From contig CAMDPJ010000018.1 of NCBI GenBank assembly GCA_945903925.1, positions 1-18,993 of the forward strand: a DNA stretch of 18,993 nt, in the 5' to 3' direction. This DNA comes from Chryseobacterium gleum. Lineage in GTDB: Bacteria > Bacteroidota > Bacteroidia > Flavobacteriales_C > GCA-002722245. The translations under genes were made by a program, and so were the position numbers. Positions 1-8,003 of the stretch are shown in pieces (the first letter of the stretch is position 1; every line of letters begins with the position of its first letter). The notes below the pieces were generated by a model that was not told the origin of the DNA, made no database searches, and worked only from the letters and a program-made list of their open reading frames with translations.

Positions 1-1
1 A

Positions 2-685
2 AAATTTACTTATAAAGGATATTTTAGTGAAGAAAGAGCGCAAAAAGAAGAAGAAAGATTGAAAGAAGAGGGATTAGATACTGAATTGGGAACGGCTAAA
101 GCGTGGTCTACACTAGGTTGGTTTAAAGATCCAATTTTATCGGAAATGTTAAAAGATGAACCAGGTAAAATTGCCCGACTCATCATTCATGAATTAACGC
201 ATGGTACTTTGTATATCAAAGATAGTGTGGCATATAATGAGAACTTAGCCACTTTTGTTGGTGATCTAGGTTCGGTGTTGTTTTTGAAATACAAGTATGG
301 GATGGAATCTAAAGAGATGAGTGATTATATCGGACATAGAGGCGATATCGAAAAATATTCCAATCATGTATTGAAGGGCTTGTCTCTAATGCAAAATTTA
401 TATGCTAGTAGTTCTTTTAAACAGCTAGATACTGCTCAAAAAAATCTGAAAAAAGCTAAAATTATCCATGAGATATTGATGAGTGCTGATACCATTTCTT
501 TTTACGATAAAGCAAAATTTAAAAAGGTGTTGACTCCCGATTTTACGGCTAACAATACTTTCTTTCTTTCTTACATGATGTATCGTGAAGAGCAGAATGT
601 TTTTGAAGCGGAATTTAGAACAAAGTTTAACTCTGATTTTAAAAAGTATTTGGCGTATTTGAAGGGGAAGTATTCGTCGTTGTGA
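2..685 (+). CDS. Putative zinc aminopeptidase, 5'-truncated by window edge
   Basis: The reading frame is open from the left edge (frame beginning at base 2), so the TTG at 59 is not the real start and the N-terminus lies outside the window. The visible 227 residues carry an HELTH zinc motif at bases 188-202, followed 12 residues later by a glutamate in YNENLATF, a gluzincin-like HExxH...E arrangement. The segment STLGWFKDPILSEML upstream and the HELTHGTLYIKD...NENLATF block resemble the putative aminopeptidase family PF10023, from memory of that family. It is probably a peptidase acting in or beyond the envelope, but the signal region is missing and the substrate is unknown. The C-terminal third is lysine-rich and unremarkable. 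It is convergent with the next gene; two hairpins lie just after its TGA stop. Confidence 0.7.
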   Translation, partial: KFTYKGYFSEERAQKEEERLKEEGLDTELGTAKAWSTLGWFKDPILSEMLKDEPGKIARLIIHELTHGTLYIKDSVAYNENLATFVGDLGSVLFLKYKYGMESKEMSDYIGHRGDIEKYSNHVLKGLSLMQNLYASSSFKQLDTAQKNLKKAKIIHEILMSADTISFYDKAKFKKVLTPDFTANNTFFLSYMMYREEQNVFEAEFRTKFNSDFKKYLAYLKGKYSSL

Positions 686-700
686 TCTGCTCTTGCTTTG

Positions 701-723
701 GTAGGGGCGAACTGTGTTCGCCC
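701..723. repeat. REP-like hairpin, copy 1
   Basis: GGGCGAAC (705-712) and GTTCGCCC (716-723) form a perfect 8 bp stem with a 3 nt loop, preceded by GTAG. The GTAGGGGCG head is shared with the repeat copies near 11491-11515, 11884-11908, 16218-16241 and 16264-16287, so this is a member of a dispersed intergenic family. It lies 15 nt after the aminopeptidase stop. No T-run follows, so it is not a classical intrinsic terminator, although it could protect the mRNA 3' end. Confidence 0.6.
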
Positions 724-741
724 ACATTTAATAACTATTTA

Positions 742-777
742 GTAATTTCAAATTTTGCGCAGCGAATTTGAAATTAC
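742..777. repeat. Perfect 13 bp inverted repeat overlapping a stop codon
   Basis: GTAATTTCAAATT (742-754) is exactly inverted as AATTTGAAATTAC (765-777), around a 10 nt GC-richer loop containing GCGCAGCG. The right arm includes the TAA stop (774-776, minus strand) of the downstream membrane-protein gene. It sits in the centre of a convergent gene pair and could work as a bidirectional terminator or as a mobile palindrome; no strong T-run adjoins it. Confidence 0.6.
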
Positions 778-1403
778 GGGGCTGTGTTTTTTAGCACAAC
801 TAATTTCTTGTCTACCTTATCCATCCACTCTAATGTGTAAAAATTTTTCTCCTGATGATTGTCAGGTATAATTTTAAAACTCAAGCTTCTTATGGAGTTT
901 TCGTCACTGATTGATTTACCGAAAAAGGATGTCGGATTAAAACCAACTAAATTTTTATCCAAGTCCACTCCGTTTGTTTGCTTAACAACTGGTCGGGAAT
1001 AAGCCTTGTTGAAAGTCCATTCAGTTATATATCCAATTCCATTACTGTCAATCTTCAAAATGTTTTCTTCCACATTTGACAAAACTAAATTGATTTCGCC
1101 CCTATATCCGTTGGGAACGATGATAGGCAAGGTTGGTGAATACAGTTGGTAATGGTAGACTATAAATGAAATCGTAGTTGTGATAAAAAATATTGTTAGG
1201 AAGGAAGTCTTTTTTACAAATTGTTTTAGAATTCCAGACACAATTAAACACCCGACGATAACTCCAACTATAATAATTCCGCCTATAACTAATCCAGACA
1301 AAATCATTCCTCCTGGAAGATTTGTCATCATAATCAGTAATGTCGTCAAAAGTCCTATCGATAAAAGTCCGAATAAAATTTTTAGTTTATGGTCTGTTGT
1401 CAT
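774..1403 (-). CDS. Hypothetical membrane protein
   Basis: No family is recognised with confidence. The 209-residue product starts MTTDHKLKILFGLL and has about three hydrophobic stretches in its first 90 residues (around 8-30, 32-60 and 65-85), the second rich in Gly and Ile. A soluble C-terminal part of about 115 residues contains PNGYRGEINLVLS. That GYxGE pattern loosely recalls small beta-sheet domains of the DUF6843 kind, but this is only a guess. The ATG at 1403 was chosen over a TTG four codons upstream. The stop lies inside a perfect inverted repeat. The 207 bp upstream, up to glyA, holds the glyA terminator but no clear TAnnTTTG promoter for this gene, so how it is expressed is unclear. 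Confidence 0.6.
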   Translation of the reverse strand: MTTDHKLKILFGLLSIGLLTTLLIMMTNLPGGMILSGLVIGGIIIVGVIVGCLIVSGILKQFVKKTSFLTIFFITTTISFIVYHYQLYSPTLPIIVPNGYRGEINLVLSNVEENILKIDSNGIGYITEWTFNKAYSRPVVKQTNGVDLDKNLVGFNPTSFFGKSISDENSIRSLSFKIIPDNHQEKNFYTLEWMDKVDKKLVVLKNTAP

Positions 1404-1561
1404 AGTTGCTAGCAATATTTACGGTTGTGTATAGTATCAACACTGCAAAGTCTAATCTACTTTTTCTGTCTGAAATAGCTTATTAGTAAACAAAAAAGTT
1501 AAGCGTAAATTGTTCAGCTTATTTTTTACTAATATCACATTTTTCAAAATCAAATCAAACA

Positions 1562-1594
1562 AAAATGGCGTTAGTCTTTCGACCAACGCCATTC
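1562..1594 (-). terminator. Intrinsic terminator of glyA
   Basis: On the minus strand a 12-pair stem (ATGGCGTTGGTC / GACTAACGCCAT) with a GAAA tetraloop is followed by TTTTTG. The single non-Watson-Crick pair is G-U when read as minus-strand RNA but A-C on the plus strand, which fixes the orientation. It starts about 18 nt after the glyA stop. Confidence 0.85.
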
Positions 1595-1610
1595 AAAAAA
1601 ATATTTGATA

Positions 1611-2897
1611 TTACACCAAAGCATCTTGCGCAAACAAAGGATAACTGCTCATCATCTCCGTAACATCAGATTTGATTTGCGCTAATTTCGCTGCGTGGTC
1701 TCTGTTCTCGATAGCTAAATCGATAAATTCAACGATTTTCACGATTTCTCCTTCTTTAACACCTCTTGAAGAGATAGCTGGAGTACCTACGCGAATACCT
1801 GAAGTAACGAATGGAGATTTATCGTCGAAAGGAACCATGTTTTTGTTTACCGTGATGTGTGCGTGCCCCAAAGCTGCCTCAGCATCTTTGCCGCTAATGC
1901 CTTTAGAACGCATGTCAATCAACATTGAATGGTTATCTGTACCGCCAGAGATAATTTGGTATCCTCTTTTCACCAATTCTTCAGCCATTACAGATGCATT
2001 TTTTTGTACTTGTTTGATGTATTCGCCGTACTCATCAGTTAACGCTTCACCAAAGGCAATTGCTTTAGCAGCGATAACGTGCTCTAACGGTCCGCCTTGA
2101 GTTCCAGGGAAAACAGCGCCATCTAAACATTGCGACATTTTTTTCAATTCTCCTTTAAGCGTTTTTTGTCCCATTGGGTTTTCAAAGTCTTTACCTAACA
2201 TGATAACGCCACCTCTTGGACCTCTTAAAGTTTTGTGAGTAGTAGAAGTTACAATATGGCAATGTTCCATTGGGTTGTTCAATACCCCTTTTGCAATTAA
2301 ACCTGCAGGGTGGGAAATATCGGCCATCAATAATGCGCCAACCTCATCGGCAATAGCTCTCATTGTTTTATAATCCCAGTCTCTAGAGTAAGCTGAAGCA
2401 CCAGCAATAAGTAATTTAGGTTTAACTTCATGTGCTTTTTTAGCGATGGTTTCAATGCTTATTCTTCCTGTTTCTCTTTCTACACCGTAGAAATTTGGTT
2501 TGTATAATTTACCAGAGAAATTCACTGGAGAACCGTGTGTTAAGTGCCCGCCGTGAGATAAGTCGAAACCTAAAATAGCGTCACCTGGGTTCAACACCGC
2601 TAACATAACCGCTGCATTTGCTTGCGCACCAGAGTGAGGTTGAACGTTAGCCCATTCAGCACCAAACAATTGTTTTAAACGATCAATAGCTAATTGCTCA
2701 ATTTCATCAACAACTTCACAACCGCCATAGTATCTTTTGCCTGGAAGGCCTTCAGCATATTTATTGGTTAAAATACTGCCCGTAGCCTTAATCACTTGCT
2801 CGCTCACGAAGTTTTCAGATGCGATCAATTCGATTCCGCTTAATTGGCGTTGCTTTTCCTTAGCAATAAGGTCGAAAATAACTTGGTCTCTTTTCAT
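1611..2897 (-). CDS. glyA: Serine hydroxymethyltransferase
   Basis: This PLP enzyme interconverts serine and glycine with tetrahydrofolate and is the main cytoplasmic source of one-carbon units for purine, thymidylate and methionine synthesis. The 428-residue length fits bacterial GlyA. Visible landmarks are ELIASENF (23-30), PHSGAQAN (87-94), the PLP-binding MADISH (D193, H196) and the internal-aldimine lysine K222 in TSTTHKTLRGPRGG. The C-terminal substrate region SGIRVGTPAISSRG is intact. It is a single-gene unit: its own promoter lies in the 94 bp before it and a strong terminator follows. It lies downstream of lpxH on the same strand, but the promoter suggests independent control. Confidence 0.97.
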   Translation of the reverse strand: MKRDQVIFDLIAKEKQRQLSGIELIASENFVSEQVIKATGSILTNKYAEGLPGKRYYGGCEVVDEIEQLAIDRLKQLFGAEWANVQPHSGAQANAAVMLAVLNPGDAILGFDLSHGGHLTHGSPVNFSGKLYKPNFYGVERETGRISIETIAKKAHEVKPKLLIAGASAYSRDWDYKTMRAIADEVGALLMADISHPAGLIAKGVLNNPMEHCHIVTSTTHKTLRGPRGGVIMLGKDFENPMGQKTLKGELKKMSQCLDGAVFPGTQGGPLEHVIAAKAIAFGEALTDEYGEYIKQVQKNASVMAEELVKRGYQIISGGTDNHSMLIDMRSKGISGKDAEAALGHAHITVNKNMVPFDDKSPFVTSGIRVGTPAISSRGVKEGEIVKIVEFIDLAIENRDHAAKLAQIKSDVTEMMSSYPLFAQDALV

Positions 2898-2928
2898 ATA
2901 ATGATTTTTATAATTTCAAAGTGAGCCG

Positions 2929-2959
2929 CAAAAATACGGTGTTCTTTTGAAAGATGAAA
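2929..2959 (-). promoter_or_regulatory. Bacteroidota-type promoter for glyA
   Basis: Minus-strand TATTTTTG (2929-2936) matches the -7 consensus TAnnTTTG exactly. TTTC (2956-2959) lies 19 nt upstream where TTTG is expected. The -7 box is 31 nt before the glyA ATG, giving a short leader. Confidence 0.65.
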
Positions 2960-2991
2960 GAGAAGTTGTTAGAAAATATTGAAAAGTAGTT

Positions 2992-3744
2992 TTACTCCCA
3001 CTTCATCAACTTCATCTCTTCGCCATCCCAAACAGCGTAATGAGGGTTAACTACCCATTCGCCTAGGTTGATGTAGCGCGATTGCTTATTGCTTAAAAGT
3101 ATATCTAAAGGCAAATGACGATGGCCAAAAACGAAGAAATCGTAATGTTTTGTTTTTAAGGTGTCGTTGCAATAAATGGTGATGAATTCTTTATCGTCGC
3201 CTAAATAATACTGATCGCGAATTTGGTTAGCCATTCTGCTTTTTTTCGACCAGAAGTTAGCGATGCCCATACCTAAGTTGGGGTGAATTAGGGCGAACAA
3301 GAACTGACAGATTTTACTGGCGAAAAACCATTTCATCAATTTGTACGAGCGCTCTCCCGGGCCCAAGCCATCGCCGTGTCCAATTAAGAAGCTTTTCCCA
3401 TTAAATGTTATTTCAAATGGTTTTCTGTACAATGTAGCGCCAATCTCATTGGGCACGTAATCGAAAATCCACATATCGTGGTTTCCTGTGAAAAGATGAA
3501 GTTTAATTCCGTTATCTGATAGTTCAGCTAATTTGCCTAAAAGCCTTATAAAACCTCTTGGTGCAACTGTTTTGTATTCAAACCAAAAATCGAAAATATC
3601 GCCTACTAAATAAATATCTGAAGCATCATTTTTGATCGAATCTAAAAAACGAATAATTTGTTTCTCGCGCTCTAAACTCTTATCTGCATTAGGAACTCCC
3701 AAGTGGAAATCAGAAAGGAAATATATTTTTTTACCGCTGCTCAT
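2992..3744 (-). CDS. lpxH: UDP-2,3-diacylglucosamine diphosphatase (LpxH-type)
   Basis: This calcineurin-like metallophosphoesterase hydrolyses UDP-2,3-diacylglucosamine to lipid X and UMP, the fourth step of lipid A synthesis at the inner membrane. The 250-residue product has the full dinuclear metal set: D12 and H14 in SDFHLG, D49 in GDIFDFW, GNHD (87-90), GHGD (122-125) and GHRH (207-210). A hydrophobic, aromatic-rich stretch (about 137-165) fits the membrane-associated substrate cap. Its ATG overlaps the stop of the M1 peptidase gene by one base (TAATG), implying translational coupling. It is the last gene of the tlpA-like/M1/lpxH operon, and lpxK of the same pathway lies in the divergent operon. 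Assignment to LpxH rather than another phosphoesterase rests on family resemblance. Confidence 0.88.
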   Translation of the reverse strand: MSSGKKIYFLSDFHLGVPNADKSLEREKQIIRFLDSIKNDASDIYLVGDIFDFWFEYKTVAPRGFIRLLGKLAELSDNGIKLHLFTGNHDMWIFDYVPNEIGATLYRKPFEITFNGKSFLIGHGDGLGPGERSYKLMKWFFASKICQFLFALIHPNLGMGIANFWSKKSRMANQIRDQYYLGDDKEFITIYCNDTLKTKHYDFFVFGHRHLPLDILLSNKQSRYINLGEWVVNPHYAVWDGEEMKLMKWE

Positions 3745-6700
3745 TACATCTTTTTAATTTGATACAAGAGGTTAATTTTGGAGAAGTTAATGGTAAAGCG
3801 GATTCTTTGCAAATATGCGTATCCCCCTTGGTCGTAGGAATTGCTTATTTCTTCCGACATTAATACGGGAAAATAGATTTGCGCAATTTCTTTATAGAAA
3901 GACAAACGAATTCCTGCATCGTACATGTAGTTTGATTCGCTGTGATCTATTATTCCATCAGAACTGCCCAAGTCGGCATAAACGCTTAAGAATTTTAAAG
4001 GTAAATCAACCGTAGCATTCACTGTGGTCATCCATTTTTCTGCAAAAATAAATTGAGAGAAGAGTCCGGTTTTAAACCCTCCATCAGCCATAAAAAACTG
4101 CTGCGTTAAGATGTTGTCTTTGCTGTATTGATTTCTCGCTAAGAACGTCTCGTCAAATAAATAATCTTCTTCTCGGTGTCCGCGTAAAGTGAATTGCTGG
4201 TTTATGATTTTAGTGGCATCGGTAAAATAACCACCAAAGAAACGTAGTTTAAAAAACTGACCTTTCTTATTTATTCTAAATTTAAAATCGGCATCTATGG
4301 TGTACTTAGAAAAATCTGGTCCGGTTTGAAAAGTGCTATTTAATACAAGAGAATTCAACACATGCTTTCTTGTTAAAGTATGCTTGGCTTCAAAGTATTT
4401 CATCCAAATATTTTGCAAGCTTTTGCCCGCAATCAATTGATTGTTGGTGTTGGTTTGTCGCAAATGAATTTCATTTAAAAAAGTAGAGCGCGCCTTAACT
4501 TTTTTGAAAGTAAGGTGAATGTAAGGTTCCCATTTTTGAAATTGTGCGTGAATGAATTTGTATTCTCTCGATTGATATTGACGGCCTTTCATACCTATTT
4601 CAGCGCTACTTAAAAATGGCAATGGTTTTCTAAGGAAGTAAGAAATATCGCCGTATCCTGTTAGTTTTTTTGATTGAGTAGAGTAAAGTGGGGCCAATTC
4701 AAATCGGAAGTTTTTATTAGGAAACTGCGTGTTATGAAAAACACCACCAAACATAAATTTATTGTTGTAGTTGTAGGCTACTGCTGGAATAAAATAGAGA
4801 TTGTTGTATTTCGGATTTTCCATACTACTAATAAGCATGATGCGCAATGGTTCACTGGTTCTTAAAATTCCTCTGGTGCGCATGATGTTGTTAGAACGGT
4901 TGATTTCGGGAATGCAATGCTTGGCGTCGATAATGATTTCATCGAAGCTGCCTGCCGGTATTTTAAGTTTTTGAGTCCCATTAAATCCTTCAAACCAATA
5001 TTCGGAAATGGTGTTGTCTTCTAGTTGGCAGGAGATTAAAACCGGACTAGCCAGTTCTCCCGCATTTTTTACAGTGATGTAAATAGAGTCGTTTTTGTTT
5101 TCGGTGCAAAGAATAGCATAGTCGATAACTTTGGTGGTGTTGATTAAGTCGTTGAAAAACCAATCTAAATTCTTTTGGGTATTTGCTTTAAAAATAGCTT
5201 CAAAATCTTGCGGCTGTGGGTGTTTAAACTTCCATTGATTGAAATACATTTTCATGCAATAGTCGAATTCTTCGGCACCTAAATAATTATAGAGGTAGTA
5301 TAGAATCACTGCCGATTTAGAATAAACAATACTGCCGTAGTTGAAGTCGGTATAGTTTGGTGATGATAAATTTAACGGTTGATCTAAACCTTTAGCCGCA
5401 TTGTACAAATACATTTGATGGTACACTTCGCTCATGGGAGCGTCGTTTTGGCGAAGAATTATTTTTGCTTCCGAGAAGATGAAATCAGAGATTTTCTTGG
5501 TAGGAAATTTTTGTATCATGTAACGCATTTCATTGAATGAGTTGATTCCTTCATCCATCCAAGCGTATCTGCGTTCGTTGCTGCCCAAAATGCCGTAAAA
5601 CCAATTGTGACCTACTTCGTGCATAATCACTTCTTCTAGCGACATGCTGCTGGTGGTTTCGCCAATCACCGTGATGTTTGGGTACTCCATTCCGCTACCT
5701 GCCGATAGCGCGCCATCAACTGCTGTAACATGGTTGTAGGGATATTCGCCATTCCACAATGAATAATTGTAAGTGGCGTCGTGAACATATTCTAAAGCAT
5801 GTTGCCATAATTTCGATTGTGCATCGGTAAACATTATCCATGTTTTCACTTTTCTTTGAGAACGAGGCAAAAGTACTTCGTCTTGCAACACATTCCATTC
5901 TTTGTTGGCGAACCAAGCAAAGTCGTGCACGTTTTCTTGATGGTATTCTAAGGTTTTAAAATGCTTACTCGATGCGGTAGCTGTACTGTCGTTTCTGCGA
6001 TTGAATACATCATACCAATATCCTTCTTTGGCTTTTTTTAATTTGTCTTTGGTGTCGTTTATTCGGTAGTTTAACCATTCCGTTTCTTGTTGGCCGCTTT
6101 CGCCTTGTAAATCTCCTGTGGCGCCTACAATATAGTTTTCAGGTAGCGTAATTTTTACATCAAAAGAACCGAATTCAGAATAAAACTCACCTTGATCTAA
6201 ATAGTTCATGGGGTTCCAGCCATTGGCATCGTACACCGCTGGTTTTGGGTACCATTGTGTGATTTGATAGGTTTGGTCTATATGGCCCAAACGCGAAATT
6301 TTTCCTGAAGGAATTTTAACGCGAAAAGGAGTACTAACTTTAATGCTTTGGTGAGGAAGTAAAGGCTGGTTAAGCTCTAACTTAGCAATATCTATTTGTT
6401 TGTTGTAGTAAGTCCATTGAGCACTTATATTATTCACCTTAAAATCTAAACTATCAATTTTTCCTTTTTCGGCAGAGGTGGCGTAATTCAATTCCACTTC
6501 GCCATTGCTAAGTACTTGTTTGGCTAAGGCAGTTTGTGTGTTTTTGTAGGCATTGGGCCACAGGTGAATGTACAGAAAAGTGAGCGTATCGTTGCTGTTG
6601 TTTACATATTCAAATTCAAGAAAGGCATTGAGTTGGTGCTCTTCGTCGTTGAGTTTTACATCTATTTTATAGTTAACCTCTTGTTGCCAATAAGCAAATA

Positions 6701-6752
6701 GTGAATTGGAAATTACTAGTAGAAATGCACAAATTCTTTTGCTTCTTTTCAT
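3744..6752 (-). CDS. M1 family metallopeptidase with C-terminal beta-barrel-like region
   Basis: The 1002-residue product opens with an N-terminal signal sequence (about 1-20). An M1 aminopeptidase-like module covers about 25-545: a GMEYP substrate loop (354-358) in place of the usual GAMEN, the zinc site HEVGH (378-382) with E401 exactly 18 residues after H382, and a candidate catalytic tyrosine Y477 in YSKS. A small linker domain (about 546-630) follows. The last 370 residues are dense in alternating hydrophobic/polar strands with many aromatics and contain LRGHR (856-860), reminiscent of the (V/L)RGF/Y loop of Omp85-type barrels. I infer an outer-membrane barrel carrying a periplasmic or surface peptidase; this fold is not proven. 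The gene begins 5 nt after the tlpA-like gene and overlaps lpxH by 1 nt. Substrate unknown. Confidence 0.88.
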   Translation of the reverse strand: MKRSKRICAFLLVISNSLFAYWQQEVNYKIDVKLNDEEHQLNAFLEFEYVNNSNDTLTFLYIHLWPNAYKNTQTALAKQVLSNGEVELNYATSAEKGKIDSLDFKVNNISAQWTYYNKQIDIAKLELNQPLLPHQSIKVSTPFRVKIPSGKISRLGHIDQTYQITQWYPKPAVYDANGWNPMNYLDQGEFYSEFGSFDVKITLPENYIVGATGDLQGESGQQETEWLNYRINDTKDKLKKAKEGYWYDVFNRRNDSTATASSKHFKTLEYHQENVHDFAWFANKEWNVLQDEVLLPRSQRKVKTWIMFTDAQSKLWQHALEYVHDATYNYSLWNGEYPYNHVTAVDGALSAGSGMEYPNITVIGETTSSMSLEEVIMHEVGHNWFYGILGSNERRYAWMDEGINSFNEMRYMIQKFPTKKISDFIFSEAKIILRQNDAPMSEVYHQMYLYNAAKGLDQPLNLSSPNYTDFNYGSIVYSKSAVILYYLYNYLGAEEFDYCMKMYFNQWKFKHPQPQDFEAIFKANTQKNLDWFFNDLINTTKVIDYAILCTENKNDSIYITVKNAGELASPVLISCQLEDNTISEYWFEGFNGTQKLKIPAGSFDEIIIDAKHCIPEINRSNNIMRTRGILRTSEPLRIMLISSMENPKYNNLYFIPAVAYNYNNKFMFGGVFHNTQFPNKNFRFELAPLYSTQSKKLTGYGDISYFLRKPLPFLSSAEIGMKGRQYQSREYKFIHAQFQKWEPYIHLTFKKVKARSTFLNEIHLRQTNTNNQLIAGKSLQNIWMKYFEAKHTLTRKHVLNSLVLNSTFQTGPDFSKYTIDADFKFRINKKGQFFKLRFFGGYFTDATKIINQQFTLRGHREEDYLFDETFLARNQYSKDNILTQQFFMADGGFKTGLFSQFIFAEKWMTTVNATVDLPLKFLSVYADLGSSDGIIDHSESNYMYDAGIRLSFYKEIAQIYFPVLMSEEISNSYDQGGYAYLQRIRFTINFSKINLLYQIKKM

Positions 6753-6757
6753 TCTAT

Positions 6758-7915
6758 TTATTTTACAACTTCAGCCAATTTAGCCAATAATGCTTCACCT
6801 CTTAGGTTCATGGCAATTATTTTCCCATTTCTATCGATTAAGTAAGTGCGTGGAATGCTGTTTACCATATAAATGCGCGATGCTTCGGCGTTGACTGATT
6901 CGATAACGTGCTGCCAGTTCATGCCTTGCGCAGCAATGAATCTTTTCCATGCATCAATATCTCTGTCGCTTGATACACTAAATATTTCAAATCCATTAGC
7001 ATGGTATTTTTCGTAAGCTTTTTTTAGGAAAGGAATTTCGCCACGGCAGGGTCCGCACCAAGTTGCCCAAAAATCAATCAGCACCACTTTACCACGCAAA
7101 CTATCAAGGTTTAAAATTTTTCCTTCTGGATTCACCAATGAAATGTTGGGTGCATTTCCATCAATATTGATGGCGTAGAAAGACGATATTCTATCGTTGT
7201 AATCTTTCCAGTAAGGATGATTAGCGTAAGTGATGCCCACTTGTTTAATCATTTGTATGACCACATCTTTGTTTTTAATTTCTTGATCTACATTGTTGGC
7301 GACAACTAACGAGGCTAAGTTGTCTTTTTGCTCACTTAAAAACTGAAGTGAGTATCTCTCCATTTCAGCGGTAATTACTTTGTACCGCGCGTCTAAGGCG
7401 TCAAACACCAAATGCGCTTTGTTCTCATTTTTTGCAGCGGTGTAAACAAAACGAATAGAATCGGCCACATTTTTATATTGAATCTCTTTCATCAAATATT
7501 TTTGGTAAGCTTCAACCTTCGGATTTCCACTGATGGTGAAAGAAGAAAGTTTGTTGTTGGCATCTCCACCAAAAACCAATTTATCGCCAGGGTGAACCAA
7601 TATTTGCACCCAATGTCCTTTGTTTTTTAGCACCAAACGGTAAAACCAAGCGGTGTCTGAGTAGTTTTTAAAGTTGAAGTTCCCTTCTTTATCTAAAGCG
7701 ATGGTATCTAACACCAAGGTTCCTTTATCGGTTATTTTCTCAAAAATCACCGATTCTTCCCTAGCATTTTTAATTTGTCCGCTAATGCTTTGGTTTGTTT
7801 TTTCGCTCTTAGTGTTTTTGGCCGGCGACATTTCGCAGCCGAAAAAAGCCAATAGCAAAGCCATTAGCACTATCTTTTGATAGTTAAGCATTGTATTTGT
7901 TTTATTGTTCTTCAT
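6758..7915 (-). CDS. TlpA-like thiol-disulfide lipoprotein (DUF4369-type N-terminus)
   Basis: A hydrophobic leader ends in AFFGC, with Cys27 as a probable lipidation site, so the protein is likely anchored on the periplasmic side. The N-terminal half (about 40-140) resembles the DUF4369 domain of Bacteroidota redox lipoproteins, with SGQIKN and a beta-rich pattern. Residues about 140-245 are helical. The C-terminal thioredoxin fold (about 252-385) carries the redox motif WCGPC (C287, C290) and the cis-proline P355 in SIPRTYLID. It probably reduces or exchanges disulfides in envelope proteins; targets are unknown. It is the first gene of the operon with the M1 peptidase and lpxH. The ATG at 7915 lies 22 nt after a good promoter box; a second ATG eight codons in (7891) would give a more ordinary signal peptide. 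Confidence 0.9.
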   Translation of the reverse strand: MKNNKTNTMLNYQKIVLMALLLAFFGCEMSPAKNTKSEKTNQSISGQIKNAREESVIFEKITDKGTLVLDTIALDKEGNFNFKNYSDTAWFYRLVLKNKGHWVQILVHPGDKLVFGGDANNKLSSFTISGNPKVEAYQKYLMKEIQYKNVADSIRFVYTAAKNENKAHLVFDALDARYKVITAEMERYSLQFLSEQKDNLASLVVANNVDQEIKNKDVVIQMIKQVGITYANHPYWKDYNDRISSFYAINIDGNAPNISLVNPEGKILNLDSLRGKVVLIDFWATWCGPCRGEIPFLKKAYEKYHANGFEIFSVSSDRDIDAWKRFIAAQGMNWQHVIESVNAEASRIYMVNSIPRTYLIDRNGKIIAMNLRGEALLAKLAEVVK

Positions 7916-7937
7916 ATCGTTCCAGTAAAAAGGAGTA

Positions 7938-7967
7938 CAAAAATATCAACATATCTGGGTAGTGAAA
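7938..7967 (-). promoter_or_regulatory. Promoter of the tlpA-like/M1/lpxH operon
   Basis: Minus-strand TATTTTTG (7938-7945) is an exact TAnnTTTG box. TTTC (7964-7967) lies 18 nt upstream, near the expected -33 position. It is in the 88 bp region shared with the divergent lpxK operon. Confidence 0.6.
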
Positions 7968-7982
7968 GGAAAAGTAGGGAAT

Positions 7983-7990
7983 TATTTTTA
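7983..7990 (+). promoter_or_regulatory. Possible -7 box for the lpxK operon
   Basis: TATTTTTA differs from TAnnTTTG only at the last base and ends 13 nt before the lpxK ATG, implying a very short leader. No convincing -33 element is visible, so this is tentative. Confidence 0.3.
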
Positions 7991-8003
7991 GTACCTTAGA
8001 CCT

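Noticed and set aside
59..61. TTG as the start of the aminopeptidase-like gene
   Set aside because: The same frame is open without a stop to the left edge, so this is an internal Leu codon of a truncated gene.
1180..1434. 84-codon plus-strand frame opposite the membrane-protein gene
   Set aside because: It is antisense to the hydrophobic N-terminal region of the minus-strand gene and its Ile/Pro-rich product looks like a shadow frame.
1418..1444. GTTG...CAAC short inverted sequence near 1423-1442 as an attC-like or recombination site
   Set aside because: The arms are only 4 bp, with no paired core sites or integrase nearby.
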